In this document: positions 26,526 through 35,121 of the stretch, in pieces
Layout of the letters: each line of letters starts with the position of its first letter
How positions within the stretch are numbered: the stretch's first letter is position 1
DNA from: Streptomyces sp. R28
GTDB taxonomy: Bacteria; Actinomycetota; Actinomycetes; Streptomycetales; Streptomycetaceae
Assembly: GCF_041052385.1 (NCBI RefSeq)
Contig: NZ_CP163439.1
Span: 9,475,001 to 9,539,000, forward strand
Direction: 5' to 3'
DNA: 64,000 nt
Translations under genes and position numbers: made by a program
The notes under the pieces: generated by a model
Told to the model about the DNA's origin: nothing
Seen by the model: only the letters and a program-made list of their open reading frames with translations
The model's database searches: none

Positions 26526-27284
26526 GTGTCACCTGCCGCCGTGCCGTCGCTCGGTGCACGGATCCGGCATGCGCGCCTCGCGCGAGGGCTCAGCCTGCGC
26601 GGGCTCGCCCGCGAGGTCGGCGTCTCGGCGAGCCTGGTCTCGCAGATCGAGAACGGCAAGAGCCAGCCCTCGGTCAGCACGCTGTACGCCATCACGACCG
26701 CCCTCGGCATCTCCGTCGAGTCCCTCTTCGACGCGGGCGAGGCCACTACCGTGCGCCCGGTGGCAGCTGCGCCAGGCACCGCGGCCGGTGCGGCGCCAGG
26801 CGCGGTGGCCGGGGCCGCACCCGGACCAGCGCCCCGCACGGCGCCCCGTACGGCGCCCGGAGCAGCACCCGGAGCAGCACTCAGCGCCGCCCCCGGCACC
26901 GTCCTGCACGCCCTGGCCGCCTTCGCCGCCGACCCCGGCCGCCGCATCGGCCCCCTGGTCACCCCGGACGAGCGGGAGGTGCTGGAGCTGGACTCGGGTG
27001 TCGTGTGGGAGCGTCTCGGCCATGTTCCCGGCACCGATGTCGACTTCCTGCAGGTGACGTACCGGCCCGGCGGCGCCTCCTCCAGCTCCGGCGGCCTCAT
27101 GCGCCACGCGGGCACCGAGTACGGCTGTCTGACCTCGGGCGAACTGATCCTCACCCTCGGTTTCGACGAGTACACGCTGCGCCCCGGCGACGCAGTCTGC
27201 TTCGAGTCGACGATCCCGCACCGCTACCGCAATGATGGTGACGTACCGGCCGTGGGCGTCTGGTTCGTGTTCAGTGACACTTGA
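26526..27284 (+). CDS. XRE-family regulator with C-terminal cupin domain
   Basis: Transcription factor of 252 residues. The GTG at 26526 is chosen because GGAGAGGAGC sits just upstream. The N-terminal helix-turn-helix (about 7-65) is ARIRHARLARGLSLRGLARE with LVSQIENGKSQPSVSTLYAI. Then comes an unusually long Ala/Pro/Gly linker (about 77-125) made of repeated AAPG and TAPG units. The C-terminal cupin (about 180-250) has the ligand-pocket strand GTEYGCLTSGELILTLG. Such XRE-cupin proteins usually control the catabolic genes beside them and bind the pathway substrate in the cupin. It begins a run of seven same-strand genes ending at 33578. Confidence 0.92.
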   Translation: MSPAAVPSLGARIRHARLARGLSLRGLAREVGVSASLVSQIENGKSQPSVSTLYAITTALGISVESLFDAGEATTVRPVAAAPGTAAGAAPGAVAGAAPGPAPRTAPRTAPGAAPGAALSAAPGTVLHALAAFAADPGRRIGPLVTPDEREVLELDSGVVWERLGHVPGTDVDFLQVTYRPGGASSSSGGLMRHAGTEYGCLTSGELILTLGFDEYTLRPGDAVCFESTIPHRYRNDGDVPAVGVWFVFSDT

Positions 27285-27329
27285 CACTCGCGGCGCGCGG
27301 TCGTTCACTCCGAAGTGGGGGTGTTCGCC

Positions 27330-28700
27330 ATGGCGATCCGCACATTCGGACCCAACGCCGTCGACTGGGAAGAGCGCGTCGACCTGGACCGGCTGCGCAG
27401 GCAGCGGCTGGCCCGTCTCAACGAGACCCTGAATCGCTCCGAGCTGGGCGCGGTGCTCAGCTTCGACTTCGCCAACATCCGCTACATGACCGCCACGCAC
27501 ATCGGCACCTGGGCGATGGACAAGCTGATCCGCTTCGCCCTGCTGGTGCGCGGCGGCGAACCGATCGTCTGGGACTTCGGCTCCGCCGCCCGGCACCACC
27601 AGCTCTACAACCCGTGGCTCGACTACAGCGACGGCAAGGAGGGCGGTCCGCCGACCGGCGCCCGCGCCGGCATCTCCACACTCCGCGGCGCCTTCCACCC
27701 GGAGGCCGGGATCGCCCAGGACGTCGCCGCGAAGATCGCCGCCGAGCTGCGCGAACACGGCCTGGCGGGCGAGCCGCTCGGCATCGACGTCGCCGAGATG
27801 CCGGTCCTCACCGCCCTGCGCGCGGAGGGCATCGAGGTGGTCGACGGACAGCAGGTCTTCCTGGAGGCCCGCCGCATCAAGACACCGGACGAGATCTCCC
27901 TGCTCACTCAGGCCTGCGCCATGGTCGACGCGGCGTACGAGGAGCTGTACGGCTACCTGCGCCCCGGCGTGCGCGAGAACGAGTGCGTCGGGGTGGTCAG
28001 CAAGGTGCTGTACGACCTCGGCAGCGAGTACGTCGAGGGGGTCAACGCGATCTCCGGCGAGCGCTGTTCACCCCACCCGCACGTCTACAGCGACCGCCTC
28101 ATCCGCCCCGGCGACCCGGCCTTCTTCGACATCCTGCACAGCCACCTCGGCTACCGCACCTGCTACTACCGCACGTTCGCCGTCGGCAGCGCTTCCAGCG
28201 CCCAGCGCGACGCCTACGTCCGCTGCCGCGAGTACATGGACCAGGCCATCGCCCTGGTCCGACCCGGTGCCACGACCGCCGACATCGTCCAAGTCTGGCC
28301 GCGAGCCGAGGAGTTCGGCTTCGCCGACGAGACCGCCGCGTTCGCCCTCCAGTACGGCCACGGCGTTGGCCTGTCGATCTGGGAGAAGCCGATCTTCAGC
28401 CGACTGGTCTCCCTCGACCACCCCGAGGTCCTCGAAGAAGGCATGGTGTTCGCCCTGGAGACCTACTGGCCCGCCGCCGACGGCTGGTCCGCCGCCCGGA
28501 TCGAGGAGGAACTGGTCGTCACCGCCGACGGCTGCGAGGTCATCACCAAGTTCCCGGCGGAGGAGCTGCTGGTGGCGGGCCGCAAGTACTGGACGGTGGG
28601 CGGCGAGCTCAACACCCGCCGCGAGTCGCAGTCCCACCTGAACACGGGCCGCGCGGCACAAGCCGCTCTCGACACCCCCCGCGGCGACGGGACGCACTGA
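27330..28700 (+). CDS. M24 (pita-bread) metallopeptidase-like protein, creatinase/DddP type
   Basis: Protein of 456 residues (ATG 27330; an in-frame ATG at 27315 is possible). It has a creatinase N-terminal domain (RQRLARLNETLNRSELGAVL, NIRYMTAT) and a C-terminal pita-bread domain. This layout is shared by Xaa-Pro dipeptidases, creatinase and the DMSP lyase DddP; the RRQRLARL/NIRY region looks DddP-like to me. The metal site is incomplete. The first Asp (FFDILHSHLG, codon 28128-28130) is present, but the second is Cys in GYRTCYYRTF (codon 28161-28163). The His (YGHGVGLS) and both Glu (EEGMVFALE, RIEEELVVT) remain. It overlaps the next gene by ATGA-type coupling. Substrate unknown. Confidence 0.85.
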   Translation: MAIRTFGPNAVDWEERVDLDRLRRQRLARLNETLNRSELGAVLSFDFANIRYMTATHIGTWAMDKLIRFALLVRGGEPIVWDFGSAARHHQLYNPWLDYSDGKEGGPPTGARAGISTLRGAFHPEAGIAQDVAAKIAAELREHGLAGEPLGIDVAEMPVLTALRAEGIEVVDGQQVFLEARRIKTPDEISLLTQACAMVDAAYEELYGYLRPGVRENECVGVVSKVLYDLGSEYVEGVNAISGERCSPHPHVYSDRLIRPGDPAFFDILHSHLGYRTCYYRTFAVGSASSAQRDAYVRCREYMDQAIALVRPGATTADIVQVWPRAEEFGFADETAAFALQYGHGVGLSIWEKPIFSRLVSLDHPEVLEEGMVFALETYWPAADGWSAARIEEELVVTADGCEVITKFPAEELLVAGRKYWTVGGELNTRRESQSHLNTGRAAQAALDTPRGDGTH

Positions 28701-29677
28701 TGGACCCGGCCGAACTCCTCGCCGCCTACGAGCAGATGGCCGTCATCCGCCGTACGGAGAAGGCCGCCCACGACCTGTTCCTACAGGGCCTCGTCAAGGG
28801 CACCACCCACCTCGCCGCCGGACACGAGGCCATCGCCGTCGGCGCGAGCGCCGCCCTGCGCCCCGACGACTACGTCTTCGCCACCTACCGGGGCCACCAC
28901 CACGCCATGGCACGCGGGGCCACCCCTGAGGAGTGCCTCGCCGAACTCATGAGCCGGGCCACGGGGTTGTGCAAGGCCAAGGGCGGCTCCATGCACCTGA
29001 CCAAGGCGGCCACCGGCATGCTCGGCTCGTACGCCATCGTCGGCGCCCACCTCCCGATGGCGGCCGGCGCCGCCTGGTCGGCCCGGCTGCGCGGCACCGA
29101 CCAGATCGCCGTCGCCTTCTTCGGCGACGGCGCCACCAACATCGGCGCCTTCCACGAGGCGCTCAACCTGGCCGCCGTGTGGAAGCTGCCCGTGCTGTTC
29201 GTCTGCGAGAACAACCTGTACATGGAGTACACCCCGATCGCCGACGTCACGGCGGTGCCCCGGCCCGCGGCCGACCGGGCGCCCGCGTACGGCATCCCGG
29301 GCGAGGTGGTGGACGGCAACGACGTCGTCGCCGTACAGGAGGCGGTGGCCCGGCTCGCGGGGCGGGCCCGGGCAGGAGACGGGCCCGCACTGCTGGAGGC
29401 GGAGACCTACCGGCACTTCGGGCACAGCCGCGCCGACCCGGCCACCTACCGTCCGGCCGAGGAGGTCGAACGGTGGCTGAAGCGCGACCCGTTGGACCTG
29501 GCGCGCGGGCGGCTCGTCGAGATGGGCATGCCGGAGGCCGTGGTCGGTGAGGCGGACGACCGGGCAACGGTCGCCGTACGGAAGGCCGTTGAGGCCGCGA
29601 AGGCCGGGCCCGCGCCCGATCCGCGCGAGGCGCTGACCGACGTATGGGCCGACGGAGGTGCGGCGTGGCGGACGTGA
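28700..29677 (+). CDS. Thiamine-dependent dehydrogenase E1 component, alpha subunit
   Basis: Alpha subunit of a 2-oxoacid or acetoin dehydrogenase-type E1, 325 residues. The TPP-binding motif is FFGDGATNIGAFHEALNLAA ending VCENN. Upstream are FATYRGHHHAMARG and KAKGGSMHL, typical of PdhA/AcoA proteins. The ATG at 28700 overlaps the TGA of the M24 gene. It is followed by the beta subunit with a 13-base overlap. No E2 (lipoyl acyltransferase) or E3 gene is in the operon, so either E2/E3 are supplied from elsewhere or the E1 works non-oxidatively. Confidence 0.93.
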   Translation: MDPAELLAAYEQMAVIRRTEKAAHDLFLQGLVKGTTHLAAGHEAIAVGASAALRPDDYVFATYRGHHHAMARGATPEECLAELMSRATGLCKAKGGSMHLTKAATGMLGSYAIVGAHLPMAAGAAWSARLRGTDQIAVAFFGDGATNIGAFHEALNLAAVWKLPVLFVCENNLYMEYTPIADVTAVPRPAADRAPAYGIPGEVVDGNDVVAVQEAVARLAGRARAGDGPALLEAETYRHFGHSRADPATYRPAEEVERWLKRDPLDLARGRLVEMGMPEAVVGEADDRATVAVRKAVEAAKAGPAPDPREALTDVWADGGAAWRT

Positions 29678-30645
29678 TCAGCTACCGGGAGGCGGTCGCC
29701 GAGGGCATCGCGCGGGAGATGCGGCGCGATCCCACCGTCGTGTGCCTGGGTGAGGACATCGGCGAGGCGGGCGGGGTGTTCAAGACGACCGTCGGGCTGC
29801 GCAAGGAGTTCGGGCCCGAGCGGGTGTGGGACACGCCCATATCCGAGCAGGCCATCGTGGGGGCCGCCATGGGCGCCGCGATGACCGGGATGCGGCCGGT
29901 CGCCGAGATCATGTTCTCCGACTTCCTGGCCTGCTGCTGGGACTACCTCGCCAACGAGATCCCCAAGGTGCGGTACATGACGGGTGGTCAGGTCACCGTC
30001 CCGCTCGTCGTGCGCACCGCCAACGGCGGCGGGCTCGGCTTCGGCGCCCAGCACTCCCAGGCCACCGAGAACTGGGCGTTCACGATCCCCGGCCTGAAGA
30101 TCGCGGCACCGGCGACCCCCGCCGACGTGATCGGCATGATGGCGGCGGCGATCCGCAGCGACGACCCGGTCGTCTTCTTCGAGCACAAAGGGCTGCTCGC
30201 CACCAAGGGCGCGCCCCCGCCGCCGGACCACGTCGTCGAGCTGGGCCGCGCCGCCGTCGTCCGCGAGGGCGCCGACGTCACGCTCGTCGCCCTCGCCTCG
30301 ATGGTGCCGGTCGCGCTGAAGGCCGCCGAGTTCCTGTCCGGTGAGGGAATCGAGGCCGAGGTCGTCGACCTGCGCTGTCTCGTGCCGCTGGACATGAGCA
30401 CCGTACTCGCCTCGCTCGGCAGGACCTCGCGGCTCGTCACCGTGGAGGAGAACCCGTACCAGGGCGGCTGGGGCGCGACGGTCGTCTCCGTCGTCGCCGA
30501 CGAGGGGTTCGCTCTGCTGGACGCACCGGTCAGACGGGTGGCGGGGGAGTGCGTCCCGCTGCCGTTCGCCGACGCCCTCGAAGAGGAGGTCATCCCCACC
30601 GTCGACAAGGTCGTGGCGGCCGTACGCGGCCTCGCCGCCTACTGA
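29665..30645 (+). CDS. Thiamine-dependent dehydrogenase E1 component, beta subunit
   Basis: Beta subunit, 326 residues, of the alpha2beta2 E1 formed with the preceding gene. Family signatures are YREAVAEGIAREMRRDPTVV, CLGEDIGEAGGVF and ISEQAIVGAAMGAAM. TANGGGLGFGAQHSQ and LGRTSRLVTVEENP follow. The GTG start at 29665 is preceded by GGAGG at 29654-29658; an upstream ATG at 29644 lies deeper in the alpha gene. A C-terminal transketolase domain (about 190-315) is complete. The family includes pyruvate, branched-chain and acetoin E1 enzymes, and the sequence alone does not decide which. Confidence 0.93.
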   Translation: MADVISYREAVAEGIAREMRRDPTVVCLGEDIGEAGGVFKTTVGLRKEFGPERVWDTPISEQAIVGAAMGAAMTGMRPVAEIMFSDFLACCWDYLANEIPKVRYMTGGQVTVPLVVRTANGGGLGFGAQHSQATENWAFTIPGLKIAAPATPADVIGMMAAAIRSDDPVVFFEHKGLLATKGAPPPPDHVVELGRAAVVREGADVTLVALASMVPVALKAAEFLSGEGIEAEVVDLRCLVPLDMSTVLASLGRTSRLVTVEENPYQGGWGATVVSVVADEGFALLDAPVRRVAGECVPLPFADALEEEVIPTVDKVVAAVRGLAAY

Positions 30646-30667
30646 ACACCCCATGGGAGGAAGAACG

Positions 30668-32020
30668 ATGCCCCATCGGATACTCCTGCGCGCAGGACAC
30701 GTGCTGTCGATGGACCCCGACATCGGGGACCTCCCCCAGGGGGACGTCCTCATCGAGGACAGGAAGATCACGGCGGTCCAGTCGGAGATCAGCGCCGACG
30801 CCGAAGTGCTCGACATGACCGGACGGATCGTGATCCCGGGCTTCGTGGACACCCACCGCCACACCTGGGAGGCGCCCATCCGGGGCGTCGCCCCCGACGC
30901 CACCCTGGACGACTACTTCGTCGACATCCTGGACACCTTCGCACCGCTGTACACCCCCGAGGACGTGTACGCGGGCAACCTCGCGGGATCCCTGGAGTGC
31001 CTGAACGCCGGCATCACGACCCTCGTCGACTGGTCGCACATCAACAACACCCCCGCCCACCCGGACGCCGCGATCCAGGCGCTCACGGAGACCGGCATCC
31101 GCGCCCAGTACGCGTACGGCAGCGCCAACACCTCGCTCGCCGACTACTGGTTCGAGAGCAAGATCGCGGTACCGGACGACGACGTACGGCGGATCCGCAG
31201 CACCTACTTCGCCTCCGACGACGGCCTGCTCACCATGGCACTGGCCACCCGTGGCCCCGGTTTCTGCACCAACGACGTCGTCACCGCCGAGTGGGCCCTC
31301 GCCCGCGACCTGGACATCCCGATCACCGTGCATGTGGCGATGGGCCGCCTGGCGGGCCGCTTCGGCATGGTCAAACAGCTCCACGGCCTGGGGCTCCTCG
31401 GCTCCGACACCACCTACGTCCACTGCTGCTACTTCAGCGAGGAGGAGTGGCAGATGGTCGCCGACAGCGGCGGCACGGTCTCGATCGCACCGCAGGTCGA
31501 GATGCAGATGGGGCACGGCTGGCCGCCCGTGATGAAGGCCATCGAGCACGGACTGCGGCCGTCCTTGAGCATCGACGTCGTCACCACCGTGCCCGGCGAC
31601 ATGTTCACCCAGATCCGCGCGGCCTTCGGCGCCGAACGCGCCCGCGTCAACGCCGACTGCTGGAAGGCCAACATGCCCGTGCCGGACACGATGTTGACGG
31701 CACGTCAGATGCTGGGGATCGCGACGCGCAACGGCGCCCACGTGGCGGGCCTCGAACAGCGCACCGGCTCCCTCACTCCCGGCAAGCGCGCCGACGTCGT
31801 CGCGATCGACGCCACCGCGCTGAACGTCGCCCCGGTGCACGACGCGGCAGCCGCCGTGATCCTGTCGGCGGACGTCTCCAACGTCGACACGGTCATCGTC
31901 GACGGCGTGATCCGCAAGCGCGACGGCAGGCTCCTGGCCGACCTCGACCGGGCCCGGCGCCTGGTCCAGGAGTCCCGCGACCGGCTCCTGGCCGCGAAGG
32001 AGGTGAGGAGCGCGGCATGA
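30668..32020 (+). CDS. Amidohydrolase, ATZ/TRZ-chlorohydrolase / deaminase type
   Basis: Metal-dependent TIM-barrel hydrolase of 450 residues. The start at 30668 follows GGGAGGAAG. The N-terminal beta-strand composite domain leads into PGFVDTHRHTW, where His63 and His65 are the HxH metal ligands. Further ligands are in ITVHVAMG, YVHCCYFS and SLSIDVVTT. The C-terminal GSLTPGKRADVVAID closes the urease-like fold. Known relatives deaminate or dechlorinate N-heterocycles (SAH/MTA, guanine, triazines, cytosine-like rings). Position after E1 and before a bicupin and an SDR suggests ring opening or deamination in a catabolic route. Confidence 0.92.
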   Translation: MPHRILLRAGHVLSMDPDIGDLPQGDVLIEDRKITAVQSEISADAEVLDMTGRIVIPGFVDTHRHTWEAPIRGVAPDATLDDYFVDILDTFAPLYTPEDVYAGNLAGSLECLNAGITTLVDWSHINNTPAHPDAAIQALTETGIRAQYAYGSANTSLADYWFESKIAVPDDDVRRIRSTYFASDDGLLTMALATRGPGFCTNDVVTAEWALARDLDIPITVHVAMGRLAGRFGMVKQLHGLGLLGSDTTYVHCCYFSEEEWQMVADSGGTVSIAPQVEMQMGHGWPPVMKAIEHGLRPSLSIDVVTTVPGDMFTQIRAAFGAERARVNADCWKANMPVPDTMLTARQMLGIATRNGAHVAGLEQRTGSLTPGKRADVVAIDATALNVAPVHDAAAAVILSADVSNVDTVIVDGVIRKRDGRLLADLDRARRLVQESRDRLLAAKEVRSAA

Positions 32021-32892
32021 CCCGACACCTGGTGCGCCGTGCCGTCGACGTCCCGGAGCCGCCGTACGACGAACTCGGTTACCGGCGGCGGACGTTGGTC
32101 GGCGAGGACGACGGAAGTGTGCACACCGGCTTCGGCCTGTGCGCAATACGGCCCGACGGCCGGGTCGCGGCCCATGTGCACTCGTACGAGGAGAGCTTCC
32201 ATGTGCTCTACGGGGCCGTGATCCTCGATGTTCCCGAAGGCTCGTTTCTCCTCGAAGAGGGCGACTACGGCCTCCTGCCGACCGGTGTTCCGCACGCCTG
32301 GCGCGGCGCCGGGGACGTCGCCGGCCGCTGGGCCGACATGCTCGCCCCCGTGCCACGCGCCCGCTACGGCCACGACACCCAGGCGGTGCCCGCGCTGCCC
32401 GAGCGCGACCCCGTCCGCATCGACGTCCGCGACCCGCGCACCCGGTCCTTCGGCCACTTCGAGACCGCGCAGATGGATCCCGGCAAGCAGTCGCAGGACC
32501 TGCTCGCGGCGTCGGCGAGCATGCGGACCGCGCTGCTCGTGTACAGCGGGATCACGGTGAAGATGATGGTCGACAGCGACCTGGGCGCGGTCGCCTCGAC
32601 GATGTTCATGGTGCAGTACGCGCCCGACGGCGTCGTCGGCACGCACGACCACCCTTTCGAGGAGACGTACCTGTTCCTCGAAGGGGAGACGGAGGCGGTG
32701 TTCGACGGCGAGCGGTACCGGCTCGGTCCCGGGGACTGCGCCTGGGCGGGCGCCGGTTGCGTGCACGGCTTCGCCAACGTCGGCCAGGGACCGCTGCGCT
32801 GGCTGGAGACACAGGCGCCGCAGCCGCCGCCACGCCACTCCTACCGGTTCACACGGGACTGGGACTACCTGAGGGAGGCCCTGGAATCATGA
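32017..32892 (+). CDS. Bicupin protein, ureidoglycine-aminohydrolase-like layout
   Basis: Protein of 291 residues with two cupin domains. The first has VHSYEESFHVLYG and PTGVPHAWRGAG. The second has THDHPFEETYLFLEGETEAV and GAGCVHGFANVG. Each holds the His/Glu/His metal set, so both may bind metal. The arrangement resembles (S)-ureidoglycine aminohydrolase and other bicupins acting on amines or oxidised rings. The start overlaps the amidohydrolase stop by four bases (ATGA). Its reaction is unknown; by context it processes the product of the amidohydrolase. Confidence 0.88.
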   Translation: MTRHLVRRAVDVPEPPYDELGYRRRTLVGEDDGSVHTGFGLCAIRPDGRVAAHVHSYEESFHVLYGAVILDVPEGSFLLEEGDYGLLPTGVPHAWRGAGDVAGRWADMLAPVPRARYGHDTQAVPALPERDPVRIDVRDPRTRSFGHFETAQMDPGKQSQDLLAASASMRTALLVYSGITVKMMVDSDLGAVASTMFMVQYAPDGVVGTHDHPFEETYLFLEGETEAVFDGERYRLGPGDCAWAGAGCVHGFANVGQGPLRWLETQAPQPPPRHSYRFTRDWDYLREALES

Positions 32893-33578
32893 ACAGCGTC
32901 CTCGTTGTGGGCGGAACCTCCGGGATCGGCCTGGAGTTCGCCCGGATGCGGGCCGGACGCGGGGACGAGGTCGTCCTGACCGGCCGCGACGGCCATCGCG
33001 CCGACACCATCGCCAAGGAGTTCGGCGCCCGCGGAAGCGCGCTCGACCTCGGCCGGCCGGGGGAAATCGCCGCCGCGCTGGCCGACGTCGGGCGCGTCGA
33101 CCATCTGGTCATCGCGGGCGTCTCCCGCGACGACAACAAGGTCACCGAGTACGACATCGACGCCGCCCTGCGGCTCGTCACCCTCAAACTCGTCGGCTAC
33201 ACCGAGGTCGTGCACACCCTGGTGTCCCGGCTGCACGACGACAGCGCGATCGTGCTGTTCGGCGGACAGGCCAAGGAACGGCCCTACCCGGGCGCGACGA
33301 CGGTGGCGACGGTCAACGCGGGCGTTCGCGGTCTGGTGCACACCCTCGCCGTCGAACTCGCCCCGATCCGGGTGAACGCCGTCCACCCGGGCATCGTCGG
33401 TGACAGCCCCTACTGGCGGGACAAGCCGGAGAAGGTACTCGCCACCCTGCGCACCGAGACCCCCACGGGGCGGCTCGCCTCCTTGGCCGACGTGGCCGAC
33501 GCCGTGGACTTCCTGCTGCGCAACGGGTCGGTCAACGCGGTCGAACTGAGCGTGGACGGAGGGTGGTTGCTCGGCTGA
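32889..33578 (+). CDS. SDR-family protein lacking catalytic Tyr and Lys
   Basis: Short-chain dehydrogenase/reductase fold protein of 229 residues. The cofactor loop is VVGGTSGIGLEFAR (residues 6-19) and a C-terminal VNAVHPGIVGDSPYW and ELSVDGGWLLG are present. The catalytic SxYxxxK set is missing. The Ser position reads VLFGGQA (Gly126) and the YxxxK position reads VATVN (Val139, Asn143). It therefore probably binds a dinucleotide without normal SDR chemistry. It overlaps the bicupin stop by ATGA and is the last gene of the operon. Confidence 0.88.
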   Translation: MNSVLVVGGTSGIGLEFARMRAGRGDEVVLTGRDGHRADTIAKEFGARGSALDLGRPGEIAAALADVGRVDHLVIAGVSRDDNKVTEYDIDAALRLVTLKLVGYTEVVHTLVSRLHDDSAIVLFGGQAKERPYPGATTVATVNAGVRGLVHTLAVELAPIRVNAVHPGIVGDSPYWRDKPEKVLATLRTETPTGRLASLADVADAVDFLLRNGSVNAVELSVDGGWLLG

Positions 33579-33606
33579 GCGAGGGCGCCGCGGAGTGGGC
33601 GCGGGG

Positions 33607-34425
33607 TCAGCGCTTGAAGCCGACCGCGCCGTACAGCGAGACGGGCTCTTCCTTCGCCTCGTTCTCGCCGGCGTTCCCGCCCGCGACGGGCCGCCAGTCC
33701 GACAGGGAGACGATCCCCGGTTCCAGCAGCTCAAGTCCCTTGAAGAGTCGGCCCACTTCGGCGTGTGAACGGGCCACGAGCGTCACCCCGCTCGCGGTGT
33801 AGGCCTCGATACCCCGCCGGACGTTCTCCGGATCGAAGTCCGCCGTCATCGCCGACAGCACCAGACAGCTGCCCGGCGCCAGCGCGCCGACCAGAGTGTC
33901 CACGAGCTGATGGGCACCGTCGTCGTCCGCGATGAAGTGCAGCAGCGCGATCAGGGACAGGGCGACGGGCCGGTCGAAGTCGAGGACGGACGCGGCCCGT
34001 TCGAGAATGCGCTCCGGCTCACGCGCGTCGGCCTGCAGATACTCGGTCACACCCTCCGGAGTACCGTGCAGCAGGGCCGCGGCGTGAGCGAGCACGATCG
34101 GGTCGTTGTCGACGTACACCACCCGTGCGTCCGGGACGACGGACTGGGCGATCTGGTGCAGGTTGGGCTCGGTGGGGATGCCGGAACCGATATCGAGGAA
34201 CTGGCGGATCCCCGTTTCCCGGACGACCGCCCGGGTGGCCCGCTCCATGAACCGGCGGTTGGCCCGCGCATGCCGGGGTGCGTCACCCTGCATCGCGGTG
34301 ATCCGCCGCCCGAGTTCCTCGTCGACGGGGTAGTTGTCCTTGCCGCCGAGGTACCAGTCGTAGACTCGGGCCGGATGCGGCCTGCTCGTGTCGATACGTG
34401 AGACGGCCGGCTCGGTCCCGGTCAC
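33607..34425 (-). CDS. SAM-dependent methyltransferase, DUF574 family (copy 2)
   Basis: Methyltransferase of 272 residues with the same plan as the copy at 19205: ARVYDWYLGGKDNYPVDEEL, RQFLDIGSGIPTEPNLHQIA and RVVYVDNDPIVLAHA. It ends GLELLEPGIVSLSDWR. The sequence differs throughout, so it is a divergent paralogue rather than a recent duplicate. It converges with the catabolic operon, with 28 bases between stops. Substrate unknown. Confidence 0.93.
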   Translation of the reverse strand: MTGTEPAVSRIDTSRPHPARVYDWYLGGKDNYPVDEELGRRITAMQGDAPRHARANRRFMERATRAVVRETGIRQFLDIGSGIPTEPNLHQIAQSVVPDARVVYVDNDPIVLAHAAALLHGTPEGVTEYLQADAREPERILERAASVLDFDRPVALSLIALLHFIADDDGAHQLVDTLVGALAPGSCLVLSAMTADFDPENVRRGIEAYTASGVTLVARSHAEVGRLFKGLELLEPGIVSLSDWRPVAGGNAGENEAKEEPVSLYGAVGFKR

Positions 34426-34473
34426 GCGGGCCTCCTGTGCTCGACAACGGCGCGTGCGAGCAGTCTTCCACGA

Positions 34474-35121
34474 TCATGCGGCCCGGCGGAGACTGTCTTC
34501 GGCCACCTCCTTGTCGACGGCCGCACGCACCAACGCGGCGGCGAGCACGGCCGGTTCGGTGTTGCCGGCGAGGTCGGCCAGCCGGTCCGGGTCCTCGGGC
34601 AGGCCGAGCCGCCGCGCGCCCGAGAGCGCCTTGCCGTCCAGGTAGGGCGCCACTTCGGGCCAGACCCGCTGGGCCTCGCGCAGGAAGATGACGGCGCCGG
34701 CCGGACCCATGCCGGGGAACTCCTGGAGCAGACGGCGCAGTTCGGCGACGTCGCCGTCCGCCTCCTCGCGCAGCCGCCGCAGATCGCCGCCCCAGCGCTC
34801 GGTCAACAGCTCGGCTCCGTCGCCGAGTTGGGTGGCGGTGCGCTCGTCGTAGCGCCGATAGCCGCCCCGGACCAGTGCGTCCACCCGCTCCTGCCAGTCG
34901 GCGTCGGCCATGCGGCGCGGATCGCGCAGCCCCGCCTCGTACAGGGCGCGGGCGGTGTCGAGGGCGATCGATCCGCGGATGCGGGCACTGAGCAGGAGCG
35001 CCAGCACCAGCAGCCGGTACAGCGGCTGCGGGGTGTCCTTGAGCGGGATGCCCGCTTCCTCGGCGAACGTCTGCCCGTGCGCGCGCACGAGTTCGCGTAC
35101 CACGCGCTGGTCGTCGCTCAT
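34474..35121 (-). CDS. HhH-GPD endonuclease III-like DNA glycosylase family protein
   Basis: Protein of 215 residues related to EndoIII/MutY-type base-excision enzymes. The helix-hairpin-helix is LLQEFPGMGPAGAVIFLREA (about 133-152). The position of the catalytic Asp follows in VWPEVAPYLDGKAL. The Lys of EndoIII and a 4Fe-4S cluster motif are absent, so it would be a minimal or monofunctional member. It overlaps the DUF3140 gene by ATGA. An actinobacterial group annotated simply as endonuclease has this form. Confidence 0.8.
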   Translation of the reverse strand: MSDDQRVVRELVRAHGQTFAEEAGIPLKDTPQPLYRLLVLALLLSARIRGSIALDTARALYEAGLRDPRRMADADWQERVDALVRGGYRRYDERTATQLGDGAELLTERWGGDLRRLREEADGDVAELRRLLQEFPGMGPAGAVIFLREAQRVWPEVAPYLDGKALSGARRLGLPEDPDRLADLAGNTEPAVLAAALVRAAVDKEVAEDSLRRAA

